From the NCBI RefSeq assembly GCF_024519435.1, contig NZ_JALJRZ010000001.1, positions 558,001-622,000 of the forward strand: 64,000 nt of DNA, written 5' to 3'. The notes beneath the pieces are model-generated. The model saw only the letters and a list, made by a program, of their open reading frames with translations, had not been told where the DNA came from and searched no databases. Positions within the stretch are counted from its first letter, which is position 1; each line of letters starts with the position of its first letter. Positions 27,531 through 35,631 of this stretch are shown here, in pieces. The stretch is from Terrabacter sp. Ter38. GTDB taxonomy: Bacteria; Actinomycetota; Actinomycetes; Actinomycetales; Dermatophilaceae. The translations under genes and the position numbers were made by a program.

Positions 27531-28538
27531 ATGACCGCAGCGCTTTCGCGACCGCACCGCGTCGCCGTCCTGGCCCTTGACGGCGTCGTGGCGTTCGAGC
27601 TCGGGCTGCCGCACCGCTTCTTCAGTGCGAGCGCCCTCGACCCCGGCTGGCCCGGCCGCCTCACCGGCGCTGCCCCGCCTTACGAGGTGTCGATGTGCAC
27701 GCTCGACGACGGCCCCGTCATGACGTCGGCCGGCTACGCCGCCCTGCCGACACACCCGAACTCCGTTGTCGCGCAGGCTGACACGGTCGTCATTCCGGGC
27801 ATCACGAACACCGCCGTCGTCACGCGGGGCGAACTGCCTGCCCGTCTCGTCGCGCTCGCCGGCACGGCCCGACCCGACGCGCGGTGGCTCTCGATCTGCA
27901 CGGGCGCGTTCGTCCTCGCGGGCCTCGGCAAGCTCGACGGGCGCGAGGCGACGACGCACTGGGTCTACGAGGACCTCTTCCGCCGTCACTTCCCCGCCGT
28001 CCACCTCGACCCCGACGTGCTCTACGTCGACCACGGCGACGTCCTCACGTCCGCCGGCAACGCCGCGGGAATCGACCTGCTGCTCCACGTGCTGCGCACC
28101 GACCTCGGCACCGAGGCCGCGAACCGGGTCGCCCGTGGCGCGGTCGTCGCGCCGTGGCGGGCGGGAGGGCAGGCCCAGTTCATCGAGCGACCCGTGCCCG
28201 ACGCGTCCGACGCGGGCACCGGGTCGACGCGGACGTGGGCCCTCGAGCACCTCGGCGAGCCGATCGGCCTGGCTGACCTGGCCCGGCACGCCGGGATGAG
28301 CGTGCGCACGTTCACGCGGCGCTTCCGCGAGGAGACGGGCGAGACGTCGGGCACGTGGCTCGCACGGGCTCGCGTCGACCGTGCCCGACACCTGCTCGAG
28401 TCGACCGACCTGCCCGTCGACAGGGTGGCCGCCGCGGCCGGCTTCGGCACGAGCGCCTCGCTGCGCCAGCACCTCGCGGCCGCCGTGGGACTCTCGCCCC
28501 TCGCCTACCGTCGCACCTACCGAGCAGAACCGGCCTGA
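27531..28538 (+). CDS. GlxA-family transcriptional regulator (DJ-1/PfpI domain plus AraC helix-turn-helix)
   Basis: The 335-residue protein has an N-terminal DJ-1/PfpI-type domain with the SICTGAFVLAGLGKLDGR nucleophile-elbow region (about residues 121-138) and a C-terminal AraC domain with two helix-turn-helix units (LADLARHAGMSVRTFTRRF and VAAAAGFGTSASLRQH). Family members sense small metabolites and activate catabolic genes. It is divergent from the MFS/acyl-CoA synthetase operon. The chosen ATG has AAGGA seven bases upstream; another ATG 18 bp earlier also has a good site (GGAAGGA). Confidence 0.88.
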   Translation: MTAALSRPHRVAVLALDGVVAFELGLPHRFFSASALDPGWPGRLTGAAPPYEVSMCTLDDGPVMTSAGYAALPTHPNSVVAQADTVVIPGITNTAVVTRGELPARLVALAGTARPDARWLSICTGAFVLAGLGKLDGREATTHWVYEDLFRRHFPAVHLDPDVLYVDHGDVLTSAGNAAGIDLLLHVLRTDLGTEAANRVARGAVVAPWRAGGQAQFIERPVPDASDAGTGSTRTWALEHLGEPIGLADLARHAGMSVRTFTRRFREETGETSGTWLARARVDRARHLLESTDLPVDRVAAAAGFGTSASLRQHLAAAVGLSPLAYRRTYRAEPA

Positions 28539-28625
28539 ACGGCCCCGCCCACGGCGATCATGCCCGCGCCGCTCCCGCGCCGACGAGGTCCGAGCGGGCC
28601 GCAGCGCCCGGGATACGGCCCCCTG

Positions 28626-29774
28626 TCAGGTCGCGAGCGGCAGGTGCGGGTGCTTCGGCGAGCGGCCCTGGAACGACAGGATCGCCGGGTTCTGGATCTC
28701 GCCGTCCCGGATCTCGATCGCCCGCCGGACCGTCGAGTTCGCGTCCCACGCGTCGGGCCCGCCCATGACGGTCGGCAGGAAAGGCAGCAGCGCCTCGCTG
28801 ATCTCCCACGTGGCAGCGTCCCAGAGGTAGGACGGGCTGTGGTCGACGGCGTAGTAGAGCACGTGGTCGCCGACGAGGAAGGTGGGGTCGGTGAAGGTCG
28901 TCGGCTTGGCCCAGCTGAAGCCCATGCCCTCGTCGCACGACACGTCGATGACGATGCTTCCCGGCGTCATCCGCTTGAGGTCGTCGTCCGTCATGAAGGT
29001 GATCGGGGCGTCGGTGTCCTGGAGCACGCAGTTGACGACGATGTCGTGCTCGGCGAGGAACTCCCCGAGGGCCACCGCCCCGTCCTCGGTGACCGCGTGG
29101 CTGACGCGCGCCGTCGTGTCGTCGGTGTTGAAGTGCACGATCCGCGCCGAATGGATCGGCGAGGCGACGGCCGCCTTCTGGCGATGGGTCAGCACGTCGA
29201 CGTCGCCGATCCCGAGCGCCTTGAGCGCGGTGACGGCCCCGCGGGCCGTGGCGCCGAAGCCGATGACGACGGCACGGCGCTGGGGGCCGTAGTCACCGGT
29301 GATCCCCGCGATCTGGAGGGCGTGGAGCACCGAGCAGTATCCGGCGAGCTCGTTGTTCTTGTGGAAGACGTGGAGGCTGAACGAGCCGTCCTTGTTCCAG
29401 TGGTTCATCGCCTCGAAGGCGATGAGCGTCAGCTCCCGGTCGATGGCGACCTGGGTGAGCTCGGCGTCCTGCACGCAGTGTGGCCAGCCCCAGAGCACCT
29501 GGCCGACGCGCAGGGCCGAGATGTCACGGAGCAGGGGCTTCGGGGCGAGGATGACATCACACCGCTCGACGAGCTCCTCGCGACCGAGGAACCCGCCGAC
29601 GTAGCGCTCGAGCTGGTCGTCGGAGACGCCGTGTCGTTCGCCGTAGCCGGTCTCGAGGAAGATCCGCCCGCGCAGCTCCTCGGGGATGCGCTCGACGTGC
29701 TGGGGGTGCAGCGGCAGCCGGTGCTCGTTCTCCTTGAGGGACCGGGCCATGACGCCGAGGCTGAGCTGGACCAT
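28626..29774 (-). CDS. Alanine dehydrogenase/PNT-family enzyme, N5-(carboxyethyl)ornithine synthase-like
   Basis: The 382-residue protein belongs to the alanine dehydrogenase and transhydrogenase alpha-subunit superfamily. The N-terminal SLKENEHRLPLHPQH motif is the substrate-binding signature of this group, and a Rossmann region, VVIGFGATARGAVTALKALG, follows near residue 170. The overall sequence is most like N5-(carboxyethyl)ornithine synthase, which reductively joins pyruvate and ornithine; opine or saccharopine-type dehydrogenase activity is an alternative. It stands alone between the GlxA regulator and rlmN, with no ornithine-related neighbour. Confidence 0.75.
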   Translation of the reverse strand: MVQLSLGVMARSLKENEHRLPLHPQHVERIPEELRGRIFLETGYGERHGVSDDQLERYVGGFLGREELVERCDVILAPKPLLRDISALRVGQVLWGWPHCVQDAELTQVAIDRELTLIAFEAMNHWNKDGSFSLHVFHKNNELAGYCSVLHALQIAGITGDYGPQRRAVVIGFGATARGAVTALKALGIGDVDVLTHRQKAAVASPIHSARIVHFNTDDTTARVSHAVTEDGAVALGEFLAEHDIVVNCVLQDTDAPITFMTDDDLKRMTPGSIVIDVSCDEGMGFSWAKPTTFTDPTFLVGDHVLYYAVDHSPSYLWDAATWEISEALLPFLPTVMGGPDAWDANSTVRRAIEIRDGEIQNPAILSFQGRSPKHPHLPLAT

Positions 29775-29866
29775 GCGAGGACCTCCTGGTGGGGTCGTCC
29801 CGCGCTCTGCCCGGCGACTGGTCGCCAGTTGCCCGAGCCGGGCACGACCCCGTCAGCGTACGCGGG

Positions 29867-31090
29867 TCAGGCCGTCGAGGCGGCGAGCTGGCCGCAGGCC
29901 CCGTCGATGTCCTGGCCGCGGGTGTCCCGGATCGTCGTCGGGATGCCGTGGGCGCGCAGGCGCTCGACGAAGTTCTGCTCGACGCCGGGGCGGCTCGCGG
30001 TCCACTTCGAGCCGGGCGTCGGGTTGAGCGGGATCGGGTTGACGTGCACCCACCCGCGACCCCGCCGGTTGAGCTTCTCGCCGAGCAGGTCGGCGCGCCA
30101 ACCCTGGTCGTTGATGTCGCGGATGAGGGCGTACTCGATGGACACGCGACGGCCAGTGGCCTCGAAGTAGCGGTAGGCCGCGTCGAGCGCCTCGTCGACG
30201 GACCACCGGGTGTTGATCGGCACGAGCTCGTTGCGCAGCTCGTCGTCGGGGGCGTGCAGGGAGAGGGCGAGGGTCACCGGGATGCCCTCGGCCGTCAGCT
30301 TGTCGATGCCGGGGACGAGCCCGACCGTCGACATCGTGATGCCGCGGGCCGACATGCCGAGGCCGTCGGGCGCCGGGTCGGTGAGCCGGCGGATCGCGCC
30401 GATGGACGCCTTGTAGTTGGCGAGGGCCTCGCCCATGCCCATGAAGACGACGTTGCTGACGCGCAGCGGTGCCTCGCGGTCCTCGTCACCGCCCCCGGCG
30501 AGCTCACCCCGTCGCAGTGCCCGAGCCGCCCAGACGACCTGCTCGACGATCTCACCGGCGGACATGTTGCGGGTCAGGCCGGCCTGGCCGGTCGCGCAGA
30601 ACGGGCAGTTCATGCCGCAGCCGGCCTGGCTCGAGATGCAGATGGTGACGCGCTTGGGGTAGCGCATCAGCACGGACTCGACGATCGCGCCGTCGTGCAG
30701 CCGCCACGCGTACTTCATCGTCTGGCCGTCGTCGGCGACACGCTGGACGATCGGCGTCAGCAGCGTCGGCAGCAGGCCGGCGACGAGCTCGGACCGCACG
30801 GCCTTCGGCAGGTCGGTCATCTGCTCGGGATCGTCCTCGAGCCGCTCGAAATAGTGGGTCGAGAGCTGCTTGGCTCGGAAACCCTTGTGCCCCAAGGACT
30901 CGACGGCCTCTTTGCGTTCGGCCGGCGTGAAGTCGGCGAGGTGCCGCGGCGGCTTGCCGCGACGCGGCGCCTGGAAGGTGAGCTGTCCCGGCACGGGGCG
31001 GGCGGTCGTCGGCTCGGGCAGCACGACGGGCGTCGGCACGGAAGCGCTCTCGGGGGCGGACTCGGACGCGGGGGCTGGGGTGTCGGTCAT
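29867..31090 (-). CDS. rlmN: 23S rRNA (A2503)-C2 / tRNA (A37)-C2 methyltransferase, radical SAM
   Basis: This 407-residue radical SAM enzyme methylates C2 of A2503 in 23S rRNA and A37 in some tRNAs. The cluster motif CxxxCxxC is Cys158, Cys162 and Cys165 (CGMNCPFC). The two mechanistic cysteines also appear, Cys151 (CISSQAG) and Cys399 (GACGQL). The usual GMGEP motif reads GMGEA here. An extra Pro/Ser/Ala-rich N-terminal stretch of about 40 residues precedes the family core. In actinobacteria rlmN normally sits between cdsA and dxr. Confidence 0.95.
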   Translation of the reverse strand: MTDTPAPASESAPESASVPTPVVLPEPTTARPVPGQLTFQAPRRGKPPRHLADFTPAERKEAVESLGHKGFRAKQLSTHYFERLEDDPEQMTDLPKAVRSELVAGLLPTLLTPIVQRVADDGQTMKYAWRLHDGAIVESVLMRYPKRVTICISSQAGCGMNCPFCATGQAGLTRNMSAGEIVEQVVWAARALRRGELAGGGDEDREAPLRVSNVVFMGMGEALANYKASIGAIRRLTDPAPDGLGMSARGITMSTVGLVPGIDKLTAEGIPVTLALSLHAPDDELRNELVPINTRWSVDEALDAAYRYFEATGRRVSIEYALIRDINDQGWRADLLGEKLNRRGRGWVHVNPIPLNPTPGSKWTASRPGVEQNFVERLRAHGIPTTIRDTRGQDIDGACGQLAASTA

Positions 31091-31194
31091 CTCCCCACCA
31101 GTCTCTCAGGTGGAGTCAAAACGGGTCGCCCCGACGCAGTCGCCGCCACCGAGGGCGTATGCCGCCCTCCCGCAAGCCGGTGCCCGCGTCAGGG

Positions 31195-32010
31195 TCACGC
31201 CTGCGCGCGCTGCTCGCTGACCGCGTTGCCGCCGTCCACGACGAGGACCTGGCCCGTGACGTAGGACGCCTCACGGCTGGCGAGGAAGGCGATGGCCGCA
31301 GCGACCTCGTCGGGGCTGCCGGAGCGACCGAGCGGCGTGGCCCGCCCCTCGCCGGCCTCCTCGTCGGTCTGCGAGCCGGTGGCGACCCAGCCCGGCGCGA
31401 CGGCGTTGACCGTGGTGCCGTGCACCCCTTCATCGACGGCGAGGGCCCGCGCGAGCCCGACGAGGGCGGCCTTGGCCGTGGCGTAGGCAACCTCGCCGCG
31501 CATCGCCATGACGCCGCCGGTGACGCTGCTGACGAGCACGAGCCTGCCGGCCCCGGACGCCCGAAGGTGCGGCAAGGCGGCCCGACTCACGAGATAGGCG
31601 GTGTCGAGGTTGCGGGCGAGCGAGCCTCGCCAGCGCGAGGGGTCGGTGGACCCCAGGTCCCCGCCGAGCGGGTCGGGGTCGGCGGCGCTCGTCATGCCGG
31701 CGTTGTTGACGACGACGTCGAGACGACCGTGCTCTGCGAGGCAGGCGGCCACGAGCCCTCCGGCCTCCGGCTCGCGGGTCAGGTCGCCGACGTGGCCGCT
31801 GGCCACCACGCCGCCACGACGGAGCTCGGCGACGCGTTCGTGCACCCGGTCGGTCGTGGCCGCGACGACAACGGCGGCACCGAGACGGCCGAGCATCCGT
31901 GCGGCGGCGAAGCCGATGCCGCTCGCGCTGCCGGCACCGGTCACGAGCACGACCCGACCGGTCTGGTCGAAGGGCGCGGCCTCGGAGCCGGACGCCCGGT
32001 CCGCGGCCAC
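31195..32010 (-). CDS. Short-chain dehydrogenase/reductase (SDR family)
   Basis: The 271-residue NAD(P)-dependent oxidoreductase shows the classical SDR motifs. These are the cofactor loop VTGAGSASGIG (slightly lengthened from TGxxxGIG), NNAG in the middle, catalytic Ser in VSSVTGG, YxxxK as YATAKAALVG, and the C-terminal VTGQVLVVDGG. It reduces or oxidises an unknown alcohol or carbonyl substrate, the N-terminus being close to fabG-like enzymes. It lies 3 bp after cdsA on the same strand and so may be co-transcribed, though the canonical cluster does not include it. Confidence 0.88.
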   Translation of the reverse strand: MAADRASGSEAAPFDQTGRVVLVTGAGSASGIGFAAARMLGRLGAAVVVAATTDRVHERVAELRRGGVVASGHVGDLTREPEAGGLVAACLAEHGRLDVVVNNAGMTSAADPDPLGGDLGSTDPSRWRGSLARNLDTAYLVSRAALPHLRASGAGRLVLVSSVTGGVMAMRGEVAYATAKAALVGLARALAVDEGVHGTTVNAVAPGWVATGSQTDEEAGEGRATPLGRSGSPDEVAAAIAFLASREASYVTGQVLVVDGGNAVSEQRAQA

Positions 32011-32013
32011 CCG

Positions 32014-32982
32014 TCAGCCCGGCTTGGCGGCGAGGAGCGTCAGCACGGCCCAGACGATGGGGACGACGACGACGAGCGAGTCGAGCCGGTCCATGACGCC
32101 CCCGTGCCCGGGAAGGATGTTGGACATGTCCTTGATGCCGAGATCGCGCTTGATGAGCGACTCCATGAGGTCACCGACCGTCGCGGCGACGGCCACCCCC
32201 ACACCGAGGGCGATCCCGATCACCCACGCGTGGTCGAGCAGGAAGTGGACGGTGAGCGAGCCGGCGACGACGCACAGCAGCACCGAGCCCGCGAAGCCCT
32301 CCCACGACTTCTTGGGGCTGATGGTGGGAGCCATGGGGTGCTTGCCGAAGAGGACGCCCGCGGCATACCCGCCGACGTCGCTGCACACGGTCGTGATGAG
32401 GAAGACGAAGAGACGAGCGACGCCGTCCTCGGGTGCGAGCAGCAGGATGGCGAAGCCGACGAGGAACGTCGGGTAGGTGGCGATGAAGATGCCGCCGAGG
32501 ACGTCGCGCCCCGCTCCGTCGAGGCGTCCCGTGCCGCGCCAGAGCACGACGGCCAGGCACGTCAGCGACCACGCCACCACGAGGCCGGCAGGACCGTGCA
32601 CGTAGGCCGCCCACAGCATGCCGACCATGCCGACGACCGGTGGCACGAGAGGCGCCTGCACGGCGGCGTGGCGCAGCGCGGCCCGCAGCTCCCAGATGCC
32701 CACGGCCACGGCGAGCGCGACGAGGACGATGAACGACTCCTTGCGGATGAGCAGGGTCGCGACGATGAGCACTCCCAGGCCGACTCCCACTCCGATGGCC
32801 GCCGGTAGGTTGCGCCCCGCGCGGCTCTGCTTCTGCTCGATGACCACGTCTGCGGGGAGACCCGCGAGCTCGTCGAGGGCAGGGTCGTAGGGGACGGGCT
32901 CGAGCGGCCCGGCCCCGCCGTCGCCGGCCTGGGCCGCGGGCGCGGGATCCACGGGGTCCGACGGGGAGTCAGTGGTCATCAT
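32014..32982 (-). CDS. cdsA: Phosphatidate cytidylyltransferase (CDP-diglyceride synthase)
   Basis: The 322-residue membrane enzyme makes CDP-diacylglycerol from phosphatidate and CTP for phospholipid synthesis. An N-terminal Pro/Ala-rich cytoplasmic segment of about 60 residues precedes some eight hydrophobic helices. The CDS signature is visible near the C-terminus as SPKKSWEG and, later, GDLMESLIKRDLGIKDM with DRLDS. It follows frr by 16 bp, the standard actinobacterial order pyrH-frr-cdsA. Confidence 0.95.
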   Translation of the reverse strand: MMTTDSPSDPVDPAPAAQAGDGGAGPLEPVPYDPALDELAGLPADVVIEQKQSRAGRNLPAAIGVGVGLGVLIVATLLIRKESFIVLVALAVAVGIWELRAALRHAAVQAPLVPPVVGMVGMLWAAYVHGPAGLVVAWSLTCLAVVLWRGTGRLDGAGRDVLGGIFIATYPTFLVGFAILLLAPEDGVARLFVFLITTVCSDVGGYAAGVLFGKHPMAPTISPKKSWEGFAGSVLLCVVAGSLTVHFLLDHAWVIGIALGVGVAVAATVGDLMESLIKRDLGIKDMSNILPGHGGVMDRLDSLVVVVPIVWAVLTLLAAKPG

Positions 32983-32998
32983 CGGTCGAGCATCGAGG

Positions 32999-33556
32999 TC
33001 ACACCTCGAGCAGCTCGGCCTCCTTGGCCTTGACGAGTCCGTCGACGAGGTCGGTGTGCTTCTTGGTCAGGCCGTCGAGCTCCTTCTCGGCACGCGACCC
33101 GTCGTCCTCACCCACGTCGCCGTCCTTGACGAACTTGTCGAGGTCGGTCTTGGCCTTGCGACGGATGTTGCGCACCGAGACCCGAGCCTCCTCCGCCTTG
33201 TGGTTGGCGAGCTTGATGTACTCGCGGCGGCGCTCCTCAGTCAGCTCCGGCATGACGCAGCGGATCTGGTTGCCGTCGCTGCTCGGGTTGACGCCGAGGT
33301 CCGAGTCGCGGATGGCGCGCTCGATCTCGTGCATCGCCGACTTGTCGAACGGGATGACGAGGATCGTGCGGGGCTCGGGGTTCTGGAACGAGGCGAGCTG
33401 CTGCAGCGGCGTCGGCGCGCCGTAGTACTCGACCGTGAGCTTGTTGAACAGGCCCGGGTTGGCGCGCCCGGTGCGGATGCCCGCGAAGTCCTCCTTGAGG
33501 ACCTCGACGGCCTTGTCCATCTTCTCCTCGGCCTCGAACATCGTCTCTTCGATCAT
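32999..33556 (-). CDS. frr: Ribosome recycling factor
   Basis: The 185-residue factor splits post-termination ribosomes together with EF-G. The family core is complete: RTGRANPGL near residue 28, the [12 protein letters not shown] segment near residue 45, and the C-terminal helix region [20 protein letters not shown] characteristic of the three-helix bundle. Length matches the family (about 185). It lies downstream of pyrH with a 113-bp gap that holds no other gene. Confidence 0.97.
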   Translation of the reverse strand: MIEETMFEAEEKMDKAVEVLKEDFAGIRTGRANPGLFNKLTVEYYGAPTPLQQLASFQNPEPRTILVIPFDKSAMHEIERAIRDSDLGVNPSSDGNQIRCVMPELTEERRREYIKLANHKAEEARVSVRNIRRKAKTDLDKFVKDGDVGEDDGSRAEKELDGLTKKHTDLVDGLVKAKEAELLEV

Positions 33557-33669
33557 GGCTCTGGCTTCCTCGTCCCTCGTTCGTGGGGTGCTGCGGGGTG
33601 GTTCAGGGCTGACAGGTGGTTCGGTGCTTCGCGGTGGTCGTGCTCCCCCCGCGGCGGCGGCCGCGGCGC

Positions 33670-34398
33670 TCAGGCGTTGGTGACCAACGTGCCGATCTTC
33701 TCACCGAGCAGGGCGCGCGTGATGTTACCGGCGCCTTCCATGCCGAAGACGACCATGGGCAGCTTGTTCTCCATGCAGAGGCTGAAGGCCGCCGCGTCGA
33801 CGACCTTGAGCCCCTCCACGATGGCGTCCTGGAACGTGACCGTCTCGAGCTTCTTGGCGTCCGGGTTGGTGCGCGGGTCGGAGTCGTAGACGCCGTCGAC
33901 GCCGTTCTTGGCGATGAGCACCGCGTCGCACTTGATCTCGAGGGCGCGCTGGGCGCTGACCGTGTCGGTGGAGAAGAACGGCATGCCGGCGCCGGCGCCG
34001 AAGATGACGACCCGGTGCTTCTCGAGATGGCGGATGGCCCGGCGCGGGATGTACGGCTCGGCGACCTGCTGCATCGCGATCGCGGACTGCACCCGCGTCT
34101 CGATGCCCTCCTTCTCGAGGAAGTCCTGGAGGGCGAGGCAGTTCATGACGGTGCCGAGCATGCCCATGTAGTCGGCTCGCGTGCGGTCCATGCCGCGCTG
34201 CTGGAGCTCGGCGCCGCGGAAGAAGTTGCCGCCGCCGATGACGACGGCGACCTCGACACCGCCGCGCACGGCGTCGGCGATCTGCTGGGCGATGCCGGCG
34301 ACGACGGCCGGGTCGAGGCCGATGCTCCCGCCCCCGAACACCTCACCGGAGAGCTTGAGAAGGACCCGGTGGAAGGGGGTTGTCTGGGCGTCGGTCAT
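33670..34398 (-). CDS. pyrH: Uridylate kinase (UMP kinase)
   Basis: The 242-residue hexameric amino-acid-kinase-fold enzyme phosphorylates UMP to UDP. The N-terminal [13 protein letters not shown] phosphate-binding segment, the [13 protein letters not shown] loop, the [16 protein letters not shown] stretch, and the ATP-site region [14 protein letters not shown] are all present. The ATG was placed at the family-typical start; the frame continues upstream only as a shadow of the next gene. In most actinobacteria it follows tsf directly, but here about 7.7 kb of other genes separate them. Confidence 0.97.
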   Translation of the reverse strand: MTDAQTTPFHRVLLKLSGEVFGGGSIGLDPAVVAGIAQQIADAVRGGVEVAVVIGGGNFFRGAELQQRGMDRTRADYMGMLGTVMNCLALQDFLEKEGIETRVQSAIAMQQVAEPYIPRRAIRHLEKHRVVIFGAGAGMPFFSTDTVSAQRALEIKCDAVLIAKNGVDGVYDSDPRTNPDAKKLETVTFQDAIVEGLKVVDAAAFSLCMENKLPMVVFGMEGAGNITRALLGEKIGTLVTNA

Positions 34399-34477
34399 GG
34401 CGCAGGGCCTCCTCGTGGGCAGCGTTCCGGCGGTCGGTCGATCTTTCCACATCCGGCGGACATCGGCCGCATCGGGT

Positions 34478-35617
34478 TCACGCCGTGCGGACCTGGGACA
34501 GCAGGCCCGGCAGCGCGGCTGCGAGGCGGGCGTAGTCGTCCTCGTCGTTGTACGGCGCGGCGGCGAGCCGCACGTAGCCACGACCGCCGAAGGCGACGGG
34601 CGGCACGACGATCCCGGCGGCATACAACCGCTGCCACAGGGCCTCGGCCCCCTCCGTCGTCGTCGCCACCCCGTCGGGCAGCGCGACGAGGCGCAGGCAC
34701 GGGGCGGAGGGTATGCCGCCGTGCGGGTCGTCCGTGCCGAGCGCGTCGCGCACGAGCTCGGTCCCGCGCCGGAGCAGGTCCGCGTTGCACCGGACCTGAT
34801 CCCAGCCACCGAGGGCGGCCCAGGCGGCCAGGCCGTCGGGCACGGCCACCCACGACGAGTGGTCGACGGTGCCCTGGAGGTCGAAGCGCTCGGGAAAGGG
34901 GAGCCCGTGACTCCACGAGGTGACGAGGGGACGCATCGCGTCGCGGTGCTCGGGAGCCACCCAGAGCGTGGCGGCGGCGCGCGGCGTGTAGGCCCACTTG
35001 TGCAGGTTGCCCGCCCAGAACGCGACCCCGAGCGCCTCGACATCGAGGTCCGGCAGGGCTCCGGGCACGTGGGCCGCGTCGACGAGCACCGGGACGGGTG
35101 CGACGGCGGCTGCCACCTCGGCGACCGGGAGGACGAGGGCCGTCGGGGAGGTGATCTGGTCGATGACGACGAGACGGGTGCGCTCGGTCACGGCGGCCGC
35201 GAAGGCCGCCACGACGTCGTCCGGGTCGCTGTCGACTCCGAAGACCGCCGTTCGCAGCGTGCCGCCGCGCGCCTCGGCGGACCAGCCGGCCGTGAGGTAG
35301 CCGTGGTTGCCGACGACGACGTCGTCACCGGACCCGATGCCGAGCCCCTGGAGCACGACCCCGACTGCCTCGGTGACGTTGCGCACGAGGGCGGTGGACC
35401 CGGCCGGCACGCCGAGGAAGTCCGCCGCCGCCTCGCGGGCTCCGGCGAGCGCCGCGGGGAGATCGTCGCGGAAGGCCCGCATCGGTGCCCTCTCGACGCG
35501 GGCCCTGGCCCGGTCCTGCGCCTCGCGGACCGAGCGGGGCACCGCCCCGAACGCACCGTGGTTGAGGTGGGTCAGGGCCGGGTCGAGCTCGAAGAGATCG
35601 GCGATGTCGCGGCGCAC
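34478..35617 (-). CDS. Class V aminotransferase (isopenicillin N epimerase-like)
   Basis: The 379-residue PLP enzyme has the class V layout: [16 protein letters not shown] at the N-terminus, the phosphate-binding [12 protein letters not shown] near residue 80, DAAHVPG with the PLP-binding Asp, and the lysine in [11 protein letters not shown]. Relatives include isopenicillin N epimerase-like and cysteine desulfurase-like enzymes; no cysteine-specific feature is visible, so the substrate is open. The GTG start has AGGA upstream and lies 14 bp after the kinase stop, so it probably belongs to the same transcript. Confidence 0.85.
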   Translation of the reverse strand: MRRDIADLFELDPALTHLNHGAFGAVPRSVREAQDRARARVERAPMRAFRDDLPAALAGAREAAADFLGVPAGSTALVRNVTEAVGVVLQGLGIGSGDDVVVGNHGYLTAGWSAEARGGTLRTAVFGVDSDPDDVVAAFAAAVTERTRLVVIDQITSPTALVLPVAEVAAAVAPVPVLVDAAHVPGALPDLDVEALGVAFWAGNLHKWAYTPRAAATLWVAPEHRDAMRPLVTSWSHGLPFPERFDLQGTVDHSSWVAVPDGLAAWAALGGWDQVRCNADLLRRGTELVRDALGTDDPHGGIPSAPCLRLVALPDGVATTTEGAEALWQRLYAAGIVVPPVAFGGRGYVRLAAAPYNDEDDYARLAAALPGLLSQVRTA

Positions 35618-35631
35618 CCGGACATCCTGCC

